Positions 26,893-35,811 of a DNA stretch of 64,000 bases are shown here, in pieces. Every line of letters begins with the position of its first letter. The stretch's first letter is position 1. The DNA comes from DAINPP01 sp963667315 (GTDB taxonomy: Bacteria; Thermotogota; Thermotogae; MWEM01): positions 1,178,001 to 1,242,000 of the forward strand of contig OY763325.1 in assembly GCA_963667315.1 (NCBI GenBank), given 5' to 3'. The notes below the pieces were generated by a model. That model was not told the DNA's origin. It did not search any database and worked only from the letters and a program-made list of their open reading frames with translations. Made by a program: the position numbers and the translations under genes.

Positions 26893-27917
26893 ACAATAAT
26901 GATAATCAATCCTGCAATCATCAGAAGCAGGACCATGGATAAAAAGAAGTCCCCAAACCCGGCACTTCTTTTTTCTTCAAGTTTTTTTACCGATGAATTT
27001 TGAATATTCCTGTATTTCGTCATCACTTCCGCCAATGATAAAGATTCATCATCTGCTTCGTTTTTAAGATCCGTCAGTCTCCTTTTCATCTTATCCGGAT
27101 CATACATCAAACGAATACTCCTTAAAACGATTGATTTTGCAATAAACGATGATCCGATTTGTACTTTTATCATGACAAAATTCTTGGAAACGGAAGGAAG
27201 GATTTCCTTCGAAACAATAACCGCTTCAAGGGGAACGATATTTTTATTTTCAGCATCAAAATGACTTGGATATTCATTGATGAGTCTTTGCTGTTCAATC
27301 TCCTCGGTAAACCCAATAACCGTACAATAAATCGTATCACCAATATCAAAAGTATCAATCGAAACACCATCAAGCGGATCAACAATAGGATAAATCTCGG
27401 GCAACGCCATCAGATCATTTCTTTCTTTCAGTGAATTCAGAAAAGTCTCACTGTCCACACCTCTCAGAAAAGTCGTCGTCATCTCCTCATAAGTGGACGT
27501 TTCAATGATAATTTCCATGTCAAGTGTACTCGTCCAGTTTTTAAAAACATCCAGCACTTCGAGTCGAATCATGTCATTTTCTTCGTTCTCTATAATCTTA
27601 GTCAAACGTAAGGCAACAGCTTCCCTTCCACCCATCTTGTTTACCTGCATATGAAGATACCTCATAAACTCACCTGTCATATCACTAACTTCCGTTGTAT
27701 TCGTCATGAGCTGCTGGTAAAAAGCCGAAAGGGCTTCCTTAAAATCAGATAAAGGTAGATTAAGATCCAACCCAACCTGTTTTGAATACCGTCTTGGGAA
27801 ACAGATAAATCTGTATTCCAGTGTTTCATTGGTTTTTCCAAAAAAATAACCGATAAATGCTTCATCTGTTGCTTTACTTTCCGCCTTAATCTTTATCGAG
27901 AAAAAATCAAAAAACAT
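26871..27917 (-). CDS. Tail-anchored protein, unknown
   Basis: 348 residues, no recognised family. Soluble N-terminal body, a beta-rich middle (about 190-285: DTFDIGDTIYCTVIGFT..., NFVMIKVQIGSSFIAKSIVLRSIRL), a charged helical linker with KKLEEKRSAGFGD, and a single C-terminal membrane helix (about 326-347) with no residue beyond, so it should be tail-anchored with the body in the cytoplasm. The stop overlaps the convergent TPR gene by 22 bases. Confidence 0.65.
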   Translation of the reverse strand: MFFDFFSIKIKAESKATDEAFIGYFFGKTNETLEYRFICFPRRYSKQVGLDLNLPLSDFKEALSAFYQQLMTNTTEVSDMTGEFMRYLHMQVNKMGGREAVALRLTKIIENEENDMIRLEVLDVFKNWTSTLDMEIIIETSTYEEMTTTFLRGVDSETFLNSLKERNDLMALPEIYPIVDPLDGVSIDTFDIGDTIYCTVIGFTEEIEQQRLINEYPSHFDAENKNIVPLEAVIVSKEILPSVSKNFVMIKVQIGSSFIAKSIVLRSIRLMYDPDKMKRRLTDLKNEADDESLSLAEVMTKYRNIQNSSVKKLEEKRSAGFGDFFLSMVLLLMIAGLIIIIVYFFLLS

Positions 27918-27948
27918 TCATGTCCCCTTTTCCTGTTGAAGTATTGAC

Positions 27949-27970
27949 CCCCAACCCTGATGGGTCGGGG
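27949..27970 (-). terminator. Stem-loop after glgC
   Basis: CCCCAACCC / GGGTCGGGG with a TGAT loop and one A-C mismatch, just downstream of the glgC stop. No U-run follows on the minus strand, so it is only a possible terminator or a 3' end stabiliser. Confidence 0.4.
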
Positions 27971-27977
27971 ATCCTAT

Positions 27978-29237
27978 TTATTTTACCACTTTACCGCTTT
28001 TAATTACCCAATTATCAATACTTTCAGGCGTAACACCTGAATGAATGACACAATTCTTACCAATTATAGCATTTTCAGGGATAACTGCGTTATATCCAAC
28101 AACAGAAATTGGAGAGTTATATACCTTCTCATTCTCTTCACTATCTGCATATTCCCCAACACCTATCTTGGTACCGTTTCCGATTACCGCATTTTCAGAA
28201 ATGATTGAATTGGTTATTTCTACGTTTTCACCAATCTTTGCCCCCGTCAGTAAAATAGAATCTTTTATAAGAGACCCTTTTCCAACCTCTACTCCCTGGA
28301 AAAGAATTGAACGATCAAGAACACCACTGATCTCACAGCCTTCGCTGACAAGACTATTTGTCGCAACCGAATCCGGACCGAAAAATGCCGGCGGCATTTC
28401 CTGTGTTCGGGTATAAAAACGCCATGAATTATTATAAAGATTTAACTGAGGTATCGATTGAATAAGTTCAAGATTCGCTTCCCAGAAAGAGTGAATTGTA
28501 CCGACATCTCTCCAGTAGCCTTCATATTCAAAGGCATATAAGGCTTCCTGGTCTTCAACAATTTTCGGAATGATATCTTTTCCAAAATCATGACTGGAAT
28601 CCTTTTTTTCAGCATCCTCTACCAAAAGCTCTCTAAGATAATCCCAATTAAAGATATATATTCCAAGGGAAGCAAGTGTACTCTTTGCGTGTTTGGGTTT
28701 TTCCTGAAATTCTATGATTTTCTTTGAGATATCCGTTACCATAATTCCAAAGCGATAGGTTTCATTTAGCGGTACGTTCATACAGGCACAACTTGCCTTT
28801 GCATGTTTTGAAATATGAAAGGTCAGCATATCCGTATAATCCATACCGTAGATATGATCTCCCGAAAGGATTAAGACATATTTCGGATTCATCTGATCCA
28901 GATAATCAAGATTCTCGTATATGGCATCCGCCGTTCCCTTGAACCAGGCATTCCCGCTCTCATATGTATAGGGCTGAAGAATCGTAACACCTCCGCCTTT
29001 TCTATCCAGATCCCATGGTCTTCCGATACCAATATGTGAATTCAATTTATGCGGTTTATATTGCGTCAACACACCTACTTTATATATTCCCGAATTGACA
29101 CAATTACTGAGAGCAAAATCTATGATCCTATATTTTCCTCCAAAAGGTACAGCGGGTTTTGCTATATCATCCGTCAAAACTCCGAGTCTTGTTCCCTGTC
29201 CACCGGCCAATATCATGGCAACTATAGATGACTGCAT
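27978..29237 (-). CDS. glgC: Glucose-1-phosphate adenylyltransferase, catalytic subunit
   Basis: 419 residues. Makes ADP-glucose for glycogen. Nucleotide motif ILAGGQGTRLGVLT, IAKPAVPFGGKYRIIDFALSNCVNSGI with the conserved Lys, SGDHIYGMDY for metal binding, GIYIFNWDYL, GYWRDVGTIHSFWEANL, then a left-handed beta-helix domain (about 300-410, with ENVEITNSIISENAVIGNGTKIG repeats). All catalytic features are kept. Located 12 bases after glgD; the two products are expected to form a mixed tetramer as in Bacillus/Geobacillus. Confidence 0.97.
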   Translation of the reverse strand: MQSSIVAMILAGGQGTRLGVLTDDIAKPAVPFGGKYRIIDFALSNCVNSGIYKVGVLTQYKPHKLNSHIGIGRPWDLDRKGGGVTILQPYTYESGNAWFKGTADAIYENLDYLDQMNPKYVLILSGDHIYGMDYTDMLTFHISKHAKASCACMNVPLNETYRFGIMVTDISKKIIEFQEKPKHAKSTLASLGIYIFNWDYLRELLVEDAEKKDSSHDFGKDIIPKIVEDQEALYAFEYEGYWRDVGTIHSFWEANLELIQSIPQLNLYNNSWRFYTRTQEMPPAFFGPDSVATNSLVSEGCEISGVLDRSILFQGVEVGKGSLIKDSILLTGAKIGENVEITNSIISENAVIGNGTKIGVGEYADSEENEKVYNSPISVVGYNAVIPENAIIGKNCVIHSGVTPESIDNWVIKSGKVVK

Positions 29238-29249
29238 ACTTCTCCCCCC

Positions 29250-30368
29250 TTAAACAACGCTTCCCTTCTCAAACACGAGAAGGTCATCTTTTCTTCCGAT
29301 CAGGCGTTTTTCGGTTCTTATATTACATTCCTTGTCAAAAACGGAATATTTCACATGTGCGCCTTCTTCAACAATCGTATCCTGCATGATGATAGAATTC
29401 TCAACAACAGCACCGGCTTTAACCTGAACCCCTCTGGAAATAATAGAGTTAATCACTCTACCACTTATGATACATCCATCTGAAACAATTGAATTCTTTA
29501 CATGTGAGGTTCCCGTACACTTTGGAGAAGGAAGATCCTTCAATTTGGTATGAACGGTGTTATTCGTATAGAACAATTGTTTTCGTACATCTTCATCCAA
29601 CAGATCCTGATTGATCCTGAAATATTCATGAATACCTTTTTTGGTATTTCTCCAGTATCCATCAAATTTATAAGCGTAAAATCTTAATTTATGAAGATTT
29701 GGAATGAGGACATCCATCAGAATATCATACCCGGCAGATTGTGGAATCGTATTATAAAGCAAATCCATCAGCAGATGCTTGTTGATAAAGTAAACACCAA
29801 GAAACGCCTTGTTTGTTTTCTTCTCTTCCGGCTTTTCATAAAAGTCAGTGATTCTGCCATCTTCTCCTACATCTATCTGACCATATTGTGAATGATCATA
29901 TGAATCATCCAATTCCTTATAGAGGAAAGTGACATCTGCACCTTTTGAAAAATGATAATTAAACATTTCAGAATAATTCATCGTATAGATGTGATCTCCT
30001 GAAGCCATCAGGACATAATCCTCATCACTTCTTCTGAGAAACGTCATATTCTGATGAATAGCGTCACCGGTACCTCTATACCAATATTTGTTATTAATTG
30101 CCATATAAGGCTGTAACAATGTTAAACCACCATGTTTTCTGTCAAGATCCCATTCTTTTCCCGAACCAAGATGATCGATCAAACTTCTTGGGCTGTACTG
30201 TGTTAAAACACCTACTCTTCTGATATCAGATGCCACCATGTTCGATAGCGTGAAATCTATCATTCTGTATTTACCCGCAACCGGTAATGCAGCACTCGCT
30301 CTCTTTGTTGTTAACAAACCAAGATTTTCCCCACGACCTCCGGCAAATATTAATCCTAGTACCTTCAT
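29250..30368 (-). CDS. glgD: ADP-glucose pyrophosphorylase, GlgD-type regulatory subunit
   Basis: 372 residues. Same fold as GlgC but shorter and altered at the active site: GGRGENLGLLT lacks the Arg of GGxGxRL, and ASAALPVAGKYRMIDF lacks the Lys of AKPAVP. This is the pattern of the non-catalytic GlgD partner of Firmicutes and Thermotogota. Beta-helix repeats at the end (CIISGRVINSIISRGVQVKAGAVVENSIIMQDTIVEEGAHV). ATG after AAGGGGGTC; first gene after the extended -10 promoter at 30411. The glycogen synthase glgA is not in the window. Confidence 0.95.
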   Translation of the reverse strand: MKVLGLIFAGGRGENLGLLTTKRASAALPVAGKYRMIDFTLSNMVASDIRRVGVLTQYSPRSLIDHLGSGKEWDLDRKHGGLTLLQPYMAINNKYWYRGTGDAIHQNMTFLRRSDEDYVLMASGDHIYTMNYSEMFNYHFSKGADVTFLYKELDDSYDHSQYGQIDVGEDGRITDFYEKPEEKKTNKAFLGVYFINKHLLMDLLYNTIPQSAGYDILMDVLIPNLHKLRFYAYKFDGYWRNTKKGIHEYFRINQDLLDEDVRKQLFYTNNTVHTKLKDLPSPKCTGTSHVKNSIVSDGCIISGRVINSIISRGVQVKAGAVVENSIIMQDTIVEEGAHVKYSVFDKECNIRTEKRLIGRKDDLLVFEKGSVV

Positions 30369-30410
30369 ATCGAATTGACCCCCTTTTGGAGAGATTTTAG
30401 ATTTTATTAA

Positions 30411-30419
30411 ATTATACCA
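30411..30419 (-). promoter_or_regulatory. Extended -10 promoter of glgD-glgC
   Basis: TGGTATAAT on the minus strand 43 bases upstream of the glgD start. No matching -35 at 16-18 bases; the extended -10 may replace it. Confidence 0.7.
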
Positions 30420-30504
30420 TCTTTGAATAGTTAAAAAAAGTCGATTCTTTCATATTAATATTTCTTTAAAGAAAAAGAAGCATTTGAATTCCATTATTTA
30501 ATAC

Positions 30505-30533
30505 AAAGGGCAAATCCAAGCAATTTGCCCTTT
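30505..30533 (-). terminator. Stem-loop after the GH13 gene
   Basis: AAAGGGCAAAT / ATTTGCCCTTT with a seven-base loop, directly after the GH13 stop. On the minus strand it is followed by a weak U-rich stretch (TTTGTATTAAAT). Confidence 0.65.
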
Positions 30534-30540
30534 CACCGTT

Positions 30541-32187
30541 CTATTTCAACCTGAATAAGACGGCCTCATAACCTTTCAACTTTAACGAACAGTCTTTTAT
30601 ATTTACGGGATCCGGGTAATTGCCGATAATTCGTTCGTTCTCGGCATTTAACAGCTCATGATTAAAGACTCGTTCATCGGGTGAGCAATTCAAAATGATC
30701 ATAAATGCTTTCTCGGTATCAGATTTTGTGTAGGCAAAAATCTCAGAATCAGATTTGAGCAGATGATACTCACCCACATTCAAGACCTGATTGTCTTTTC
30801 TAATTTTAATCATATCTTTGTAAAAATTCAAAACCGATTGATCATCCTTGAGTGAATTTGCGACATTTATCTCTCTATTTTTAAGATTTGGTTTTATCCA
30901 TGAACATTTTTCAGAAAAGCCAAGGAACTCAGACGAATCCCAATGCATAGGACTCCTGGACCGGTCTCTTCCTTTTAAACGGACTTCCTCCATGATCGAC
31001 AGTTCATCGACCCCTTCACGCTTTCTGACTCTGTAGAGTTTTTTTGCAGAAATATCATCGTAATCGTCAATAGACTCGTACTCTGTATTGGGCAGGCCCA
31101 GTTCCTCCCCCTGATAGATAAAAGGCGTTCCTTCAATCGTCAGAAGCAGCATAGCAAAAAGTTTTGCGGACGCTTCCCTGTATTCTTTATCATCTCCAAA
31201 ACAGGATACGATTCTGGGTTGATCATGATTGGAAAAACAAATCCCGCTCCAGCCTCTGTTATGCAGATCAGTTTGCCACTTGCTGATGATTTCCTTTAAC
31301 TTTGAAACATCCTTTTCTTTATGATTATAATAATCAGTGTGTTCAAAAGTGAAAACCATGTCAAGTTCTTCTCTTTCAGGCGCCGTAAAATCAAGTGCCT
31401 TTTTTGTGTCCACATAACCGCATTCACCAATTGAACAGGTATCATAATGCTTAAACGTATTGTTAAACATCTCACGAAAGAACTCATGAACTCTTGGACC
31501 ATCCACAAAATTCTTATGATCAAAGATATATTCCGAATTCGTACCATCCTCTTCATTATCCGGAAGACCGGGGACTTTAGAAATTAAATTGATGGCATCA
31601 AGTCTGAACCCATCGAGTCCCTTGTCGAGCCACCAATTGATCATCTGATAAAGTTCCTGTCTGAGAATCGGGTTTTCCCAGTTGAGATCCGGCTGATAAG
31701 GCGAAAAGAGCCCCAGATAATACTGTTTTGTCTTTTCATCAAAATGCCAGGCTGTCTCATGAAAATAGCCAGCCCAATTGTTGGGTTCCTTCCCGTCCCT
31801 GGGATCACGCCACCAGTAATAGTCCCTGTAGTTTGAATCTCTTGACGTACTCGCCTGTTTAAACCATTCATGCTGATCAGAAGAATGATTGATAACAAGA
31901 TCCATAACCAATCTTATTCCACGTTTATGAGCTTCTTTAAGTAATTCATCAAAATCTTCCATCGTACCATAAGTTTCATCTATTGAATAATAATCACTAA
32001 CATCATAACCGTTGTCTTTCATCGGTGATTTATAAATCGGGGAAAGCCAAATAAGGTCAATTCCGAGTTCCCGGAGATAATCAAGTTTGGATGTAATCCC
32101 TTTTAAATCCCCTTTCCCATCGTTGTCCGAATCCATAAAACTCTTTGGATAAATCTGATATGCTACCGCTTTTTTCCACCAGTTCAT
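30541..32187 (-). CDS. GH13 alpha-glucosidase (oligo-1,6-glucosidase/maltase group)
   Basis: 548 residues, GH13 subfamily 31-like, cytoplasmic. Starts WWKKAVAYQIYPKSFMDSDNDGKGDLKG with the Asp-rich calcium loop (19-27). Catalytic residues: nucleophile Asp197 in DGFRLDAIN, acid/base Glu255 in SIGECGY, and Asp322 in FSNHDQPR; DLVINHSSDQHEWF is conserved. The residue after the nucleophile is Ala. In this subfamily Val there goes with alpha-1,6 cleavage and Ala/Thr with alpha-1,4, so this may be a maltase-type enzyme rather than an isomaltase (family knowledge from memory). It would hydrolyse malto-oligosaccharides and fits beside the glycogen genes. Separate from glgDC by a promoter and a terminator. 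Confidence 0.93.
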   Translation of the reverse strand: MNWWKKAVAYQIYPKSFMDSDNDGKGDLKGITSKLDYLRELGIDLIWLSPIYKSPMKDNGYDVSDYYSIDETYGTMEDFDELLKEAHKRGIRLVMDLVINHSSDQHEWFKQASTSRDSNYRDYYWWRDPRDGKEPNNWAGYFHETAWHFDEKTKQYYLGLFSPYQPDLNWENPILRQELYQMINWWLDKGLDGFRLDAINLISKVPGLPDNEEDGTNSEYIFDHKNFVDGPRVHEFFREMFNNTFKHYDTCSIGECGYVDTKKALDFTAPEREELDMVFTFEHTDYYNHKEKDVSKLKEIISKWQTDLHNRGWSGICFSNHDQPRIVSCFGDDKEYREASAKLFAMLLLTIEGTPFIYQGEELGLPNTEYESIDDYDDISAKKLYRVRKREGVDELSIMEEVRLKGRDRSRSPMHWDSSEFLGFSEKCSWIKPNLKNREINVANSLKDDQSVLNFYKDMIKIRKDNQVLNVGEYHLLKSDSEIFAYTKSDTEKAFMIILNCSPDERVFNHELLNAENERIIGNYPDPVNIKDCSLKLKGYEAVLFRLK

Positions 32188-32222
32188 TTTCTCATCCTTT
32201 CCATAGTCTTTCTTTCAGAAAA

Positions 32223-33071
32223 TCAAACGTTATCTATCCTGTCCCCAACGATTGTCATATTGATCATATCAGGGTCAAGGTTGTAAAACACATTAAAGAC
32301 AAATTCATTATCCTTTTCAGTTTCAAACTCGGTATAGGCTTTTTTCTTCCTTAATACAATTTTACCGTTATTGATCGTACTCGTAAGATCCTCAAATTCA
32401 TCATCTTCCATTTTCTGCTTAACATCTTCCGCTATAAGCTCAGAGATTGCCAGAACAAAATCCGGTTCAAAAAAGGCATTCAAAACTGTAACAAAATTCA
32501 AAGCAGTTAAGACCCTGTTATTCCCATAGGAATAGGCTTCAACAAACAGTTTCCCCTGAGAAATCTCTACAGCACCTGTCAGTTCATTATCGCCAAACAC
32601 AAAATCTTTTGATGTTTTGTAATTCTCACGATCCTTTTTATACAATTTGGATTTTTCATTAATATTAAAAAAGGTTGTGTAATCAACACCATGCTCTTCA
32701 TGAATAATAAAATTAGAAGATTCGAATTTTTCTTTTAATTCCGTATAATCCTGGTTCATGACTTTAAAAATCAAATCCTGATATTTACTGCCGTGCTTTT
32801 TTACCAGTTCATGAAGCACTTCTTCTCTCGTCGTATAGATATCCGTCAAGGCGATCAAATCCCTTTGAATCTTCCGAGTCGGGTCATATTTATTCCTCAG
32901 ATATTCATATTCAAAATGCAGGATCTCTGAGATTAGATTCTGATATTTCAAGCCAAATAATTCAATCAACTCAGAAAATATTTCCGCCTTTTTCTTACCG
33001 TCACTAATCATTTGAACCATTTCATGTGTAATTTTTGTCTTCTTCATATTTTTTCGATTTCCAAAAAACAA
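32223..33071 (-). CDS. Unknown protein with an internal N-terminal duplication
   Basis: About 282 residues. No family recognised. Two similar helical units of about 48 residues (16-63 and 69-117) share E-[IV]-[FL]-x-EL-x(3)-G-x-KYQ[ND]LI, pointing to a duplicated helical hairpin; the rest is a mixed alpha/beta domain ending in a beta stretch. No signal peptide or membrane helix. The start is odd: an ideal ribosome site (AAGGAGGGG at 33089-33097) is followed at five bases by ATA (33083), while the first usual codon is TTG 33071, about 17 bases downstream. The next in-frame ATG is at 33047. The stop is 35 bases before the GH13 gene, so the two may be one transcript. Confidence 0.7.
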   Translation of the reverse strand: MFFGNRKNMKKTKITHEMVQMISDGKKKAEIFSELIELFGLKYQNLISEILHFEYEYLRNKYDPTRKIQRDLIALTDIYTTREEVLHELVKKHGSKYQDLIFKVMNQDYTELKEKFESSNFIIHEEHGVDYTTFFNINEKSKLYKKDRENYKTSKDFVFGDNELTGAVEISQGKLFVEAYSYGNNRVLTALNFVTVLNAFFEPDFVLAISELIAEDVKQKMEDDEFEDLTSTINNGKIVLRKKKAYTEFETEKDNEFVFNVFYNLDPDMINMTIVGDRIDNV

Positions 33072-33252
33072 TTGAGCGGCTATCTCTACCCCTCCTTTAT
33101 GTGATTTTTAGTCTGATTCATATTTATTATATCATATTCACATTTTTATTTTAATTTTATCCCATTAATTTTTCTGAAGTTCTCAGAGCAAATTCCGGAT
33201 TCGTTCGAATCCTGCTACTTGAACGTCTTTACTGTTTTTACAGTTCTCTTTT

Positions 33253-33711
33253 TTATTTCTTTTCCAAATTCGCCATTACCATTCCGGATTCGATAGAAAG
33301 GCTTCTTAAAAGATAATTTTCCAGAATGGAAAGCATTTCAGGTTTCTGATTTTTTACGATCTCAAACACATTGACGATTAAAAGACTTTTTTTGAACAAG
33401 ACAAAGGGTTCGAGTTTACTCTGAAGCATTTTCACACTTGTCATCGCCATTTTCGATAATGCGCCAACGGGTGAGATTGAAAAGACAAGTGTTTTATCCG
33501 AATTTAAATGAGTGGCATATTCTTCAAGCAGAAGATCAAATTTCAAATTCCCCTTAATTTTCTTGAAATTGCCGCTAATCAATAACTTGACCATATTCCC
33601 TTCGATAATGATCTCAAGACTGTCTATACTGTCATTTTGCTTGACTATCGCTTCAGTTAAAAAATCATTGATGATCTCATATCCAATTCCAATATACATC
33701 ATTTTTGACAA
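33253..33711 (-). CDS. Small unknown protein
   Basis: About 152 residues, no family recognised, no signal peptide or membrane helix. Alternating strands and helices (MMYIGIGYEIINDFLTEA..., LEIIIEGNMVKLLISGNFKKIKGNLKFDLLLEEYATHL, LEPFVLFKKSLLIVNVFEIVKNQKPEM). The frame is open from 33831, overlapping feoB, but a promoter lies at 33737-33745 and a GGGGGGG-TAAC-TTG start at 33711, so that start is preferred; ATG 33702 is the alternative. Confidence 0.65.
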   Translation of the reverse strand: MSKMMYIGIGYEIINDFLTEAIVKQNDSIDSLEIIIEGNMVKLLISGNFKKIKGNLKFDLLLEEYATHLNSDKTLVFSISPVGALSKMAMTSVKMLQSKLEPFVLFKKSLLIVNVFEIVKNQKPEMLSILENYLLRSLSIESGMVMANLEKK

Positions 33712-33736
33712 GTTACCCCCCCCTTTTTGTAAAAAA

Positions 33737-33745
33737 ATTATACCA
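33737..33745 (-). promoter_or_regulatory. Extended -10 promoter between feoB and the small unknown gene
   Basis: TGGTATAAT on the minus strand, between the feoB stop and the TTG start at 33711. It separates this gene from the feoAB unit. Confidence 0.65.
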
Positions 33746-33784
33746 CTAATCTTCATTTGCAAAAGTTGTTCCCATATCCGTTTA

Positions 33785-35806
33785 TCAGAAAAATAACATC
33801 CCGATATTGTAGAATAACAATGAACTGACATAAGCCAGAGTAAACAAATAGAAGGCCGTAAAGATCATCCATTTCCAGCCTATCTCCTGTTTTATAGTTG
33901 CAAGTGCTGCAACACAAGGGGTATAAATCAATACAAATATCATAAAAGAAAAAGCCGCAAGGGCATTCGGAAACACATTCTTTAAGCCTTGAATCAACGG
34001 TCCTTTAACACCGGCATCTGAAAACTCTTCTAAAGATCCCAGTTCCTGTCCCGTGAATAAAGTCCCGAATGTTCCAACCACAATTTCTTTTGCAAAAACA
34101 CCAAACGTCAACGCAACACCCGCTTCCCAGCCTTCAAAGCCCAACGGTCTGAAAACAGGTTCCATTACTTTACCAATCGTTCCGATATAATTATCCTCTT
34201 TAGGGGCATCAACTCCGGCAGGAAAAACGGACAACAGCCATATGATGACGACCGCAAGAAAAATAAAGGTTCCGGCCTTTTTCAGAAAAGACCAGCTATT
34301 TCTGAATGCCTGCCCAAACGTTTCCGTTGTACTCGGTAATCGGTATGGCGGCAGTTCCATGATAAAGATGGTTTCCTCTCCCTTGAAGAAATATGATTTA
34401 AAAATCCTTGCCATGATGATGGCTAAAACGATTCCCAGAAGATAAAGGACAAAAGTGACAGTTCCTTCATGCCCCGGGAAGAATATTCCGCCAAGCAGTG
34501 CATAAACAGGCAATCTGGCCCCACAGGACATAAGTGGCGTTATCAGTATTGTCAATACCCTGTCTTTCCTTGATTCAAGGGTTCTTGCCGCCATAATTCC
34601 CGGAACGGTACACCCGAAACCAAGCAACATCGGTATAAAGGACTTCCCGTGAAGCCCCAGTGTATGCATAAACCGATCCATCACAAAAGCGGCTCTTGAC
34701 ATATACCCGATATCACCAAGAAATGCGATAAACAGGAAAAGTATAAACAATTGAGGCAGAAAGACACAAAAGGCTCCAAGCCCCCCAATAATCGCCTCGG
34801 ATATGAAAGATGAGAAAATCCCATTCCCCATCGCAGAGCCAATATATTCAGCAAATTTACTAAACCACACATCCACAAAATCGACCAGATAACCGCCTAC
34901 AAAGAACGCCGACTGAAACATCAGCCACATGACCCCAATAAATATAGGGATTCCCCATATTCTATGGGTCACGATCGCATCGATTCGGGTGGATAGTCTT
35001 TCCCTGCCTTCTTCTGTTATCACTTTCTTAACGAATTCCTTCGCCAGACCATGAATAATTGCATAACGCTCTTCTGCGAGAAGAATATCCGCTTCGTTTC
35101 CCAACTTCGTTTCGATTTCTCCAAGTCTTTTAAAAATTCTTTCATAGTCAGACGACGATAACTTTTCCGCTATGAGATCGTCATTCTCCATCGTTTTGAT
35201 GGCATACCATCGTTTTAAGTCATTTTCTTCGTCTTTAAAGTATTGCGATAATTCTTCAATAATCGTTTCGGCTTTTTCAGAAAATTTCAGAAGCTTTGGA
35301 ATCTTATGTTGCTCAACAGATTCCTTGATGGCTTCTTTCAATTTTTCTATCCCCCTTTTTCGGGTTGCAACAGTCTTACAAACCGATACTTCAAGAAATT
35401 TCGAAAGGGCGTTCTCATTCACTTCTATCCCAAGTTTTGTCGCCTCATCATCCATATTTAAGGCAAACAAAACCGGTTTTCCCATCTCTATGACTTCAAG
35501 GGCAAGATAAAGGTTCCGTTCAATATTTGTCTGATCGATCACAACAATCGTCAAATCAGGATCGCCTTCTACGATAAAATCTCTTGCTACTTTTTCATCA
35601 ATTGAATTTGCTGAAAGACTATAAGTCCCCGGTAAATCTACTACCCTGAATTGATCACCGGATATCGTAAAGTCTCCCTCTTTTCTTTCGACTGTTACAC
35701 CTGGCCAGTTTCCAACATGCTGATGAGACCCCGTCAAAGCATTAAATATGGATGTTTTTCCACTATTCGGATTCCCGCATAAAGCAATCTTATACACTTT
35801 AATCAT
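33785..35806 (-). CDS. feoB: Ferrous iron transporter FeoB
   Basis: 673 residues. Inner-membrane Fe(II) importer. N-terminal G domain with G1 GNPNSGKTS, switch GNWPGVTVERKEG, G3 DLPGTYSL and G4 NMDDE (N-x-x-D), a helical GDI region (about 160-270), then Gate-containing membrane helices (for example FCVFLPQLFILFLFIAFLGDIGYMSRAAFVMDRFMHTLGLHGKSFIPMLLGFGCTVPGIMAARTLESRKDRVLT). The C-terminus ends in a hydrophobic helix with no Cys-rich tail; instead FeoA carries one. ATG at 35806 has AAGGTGG right before it; GTG three codons later is an alternative. Starts five bases after the feoA stop. Confidence 0.98.
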   Translation of the reverse strand: MIKVYKIALCGNPNSGKTSIFNALTGSHQHVGNWPGVTVERKEGDFTISGDQFRVVDLPGTYSLSANSIDEKVARDFIVEGDPDLTIVVIDQTNIERNLYLALEVIEMGKPVLFALNMDDEATKLGIEVNENALSKFLEVSVCKTVATRKRGIEKLKEAIKESVEQHKIPKLLKFSEKAETIIEELSQYFKDEENDLKRWYAIKTMENDDLIAEKLSSSDYERIFKRLGEIETKLGNEADILLAEERYAIIHGLAKEFVKKVITEEGRERLSTRIDAIVTHRIWGIPIFIGVMWLMFQSAFFVGGYLVDFVDVWFSKFAEYIGSAMGNGIFSSFISEAIIGGLGAFCVFLPQLFILFLFIAFLGDIGYMSRAAFVMDRFMHTLGLHGKSFIPMLLGFGCTVPGIMAARTLESRKDRVLTILITPLMSCGARLPVYALLGGIFFPGHEGTVTFVLYLLGIVLAIIMARIFKSYFFKGEETIFIMELPPYRLPSTTETFGQAFRNSWSFLKKAGTFIFLAVVIIWLLSVFPAGVDAPKEDNYIGTIGKVMEPVFRPLGFEGWEAGVALTFGVFAKEIVVGTFGTLFTGQELGSLEEFSDAGVKGPLIQGLKNVFPNALAAFSFMIFVLIYTPCVAALATIKQEIGWKWMIFTAFYLFTLAYVSSLLFYNIGMLFF

Positions 35807-35811
35807 CCACC

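Noticed and set aside
33197..33212. GGATTCGTTCGAATCC looks like a tRNA T-arm
   Set aside because: It is a simple palindrome; no acceptor stem, D-arm or anticodon arm can be folded around it on either strand.
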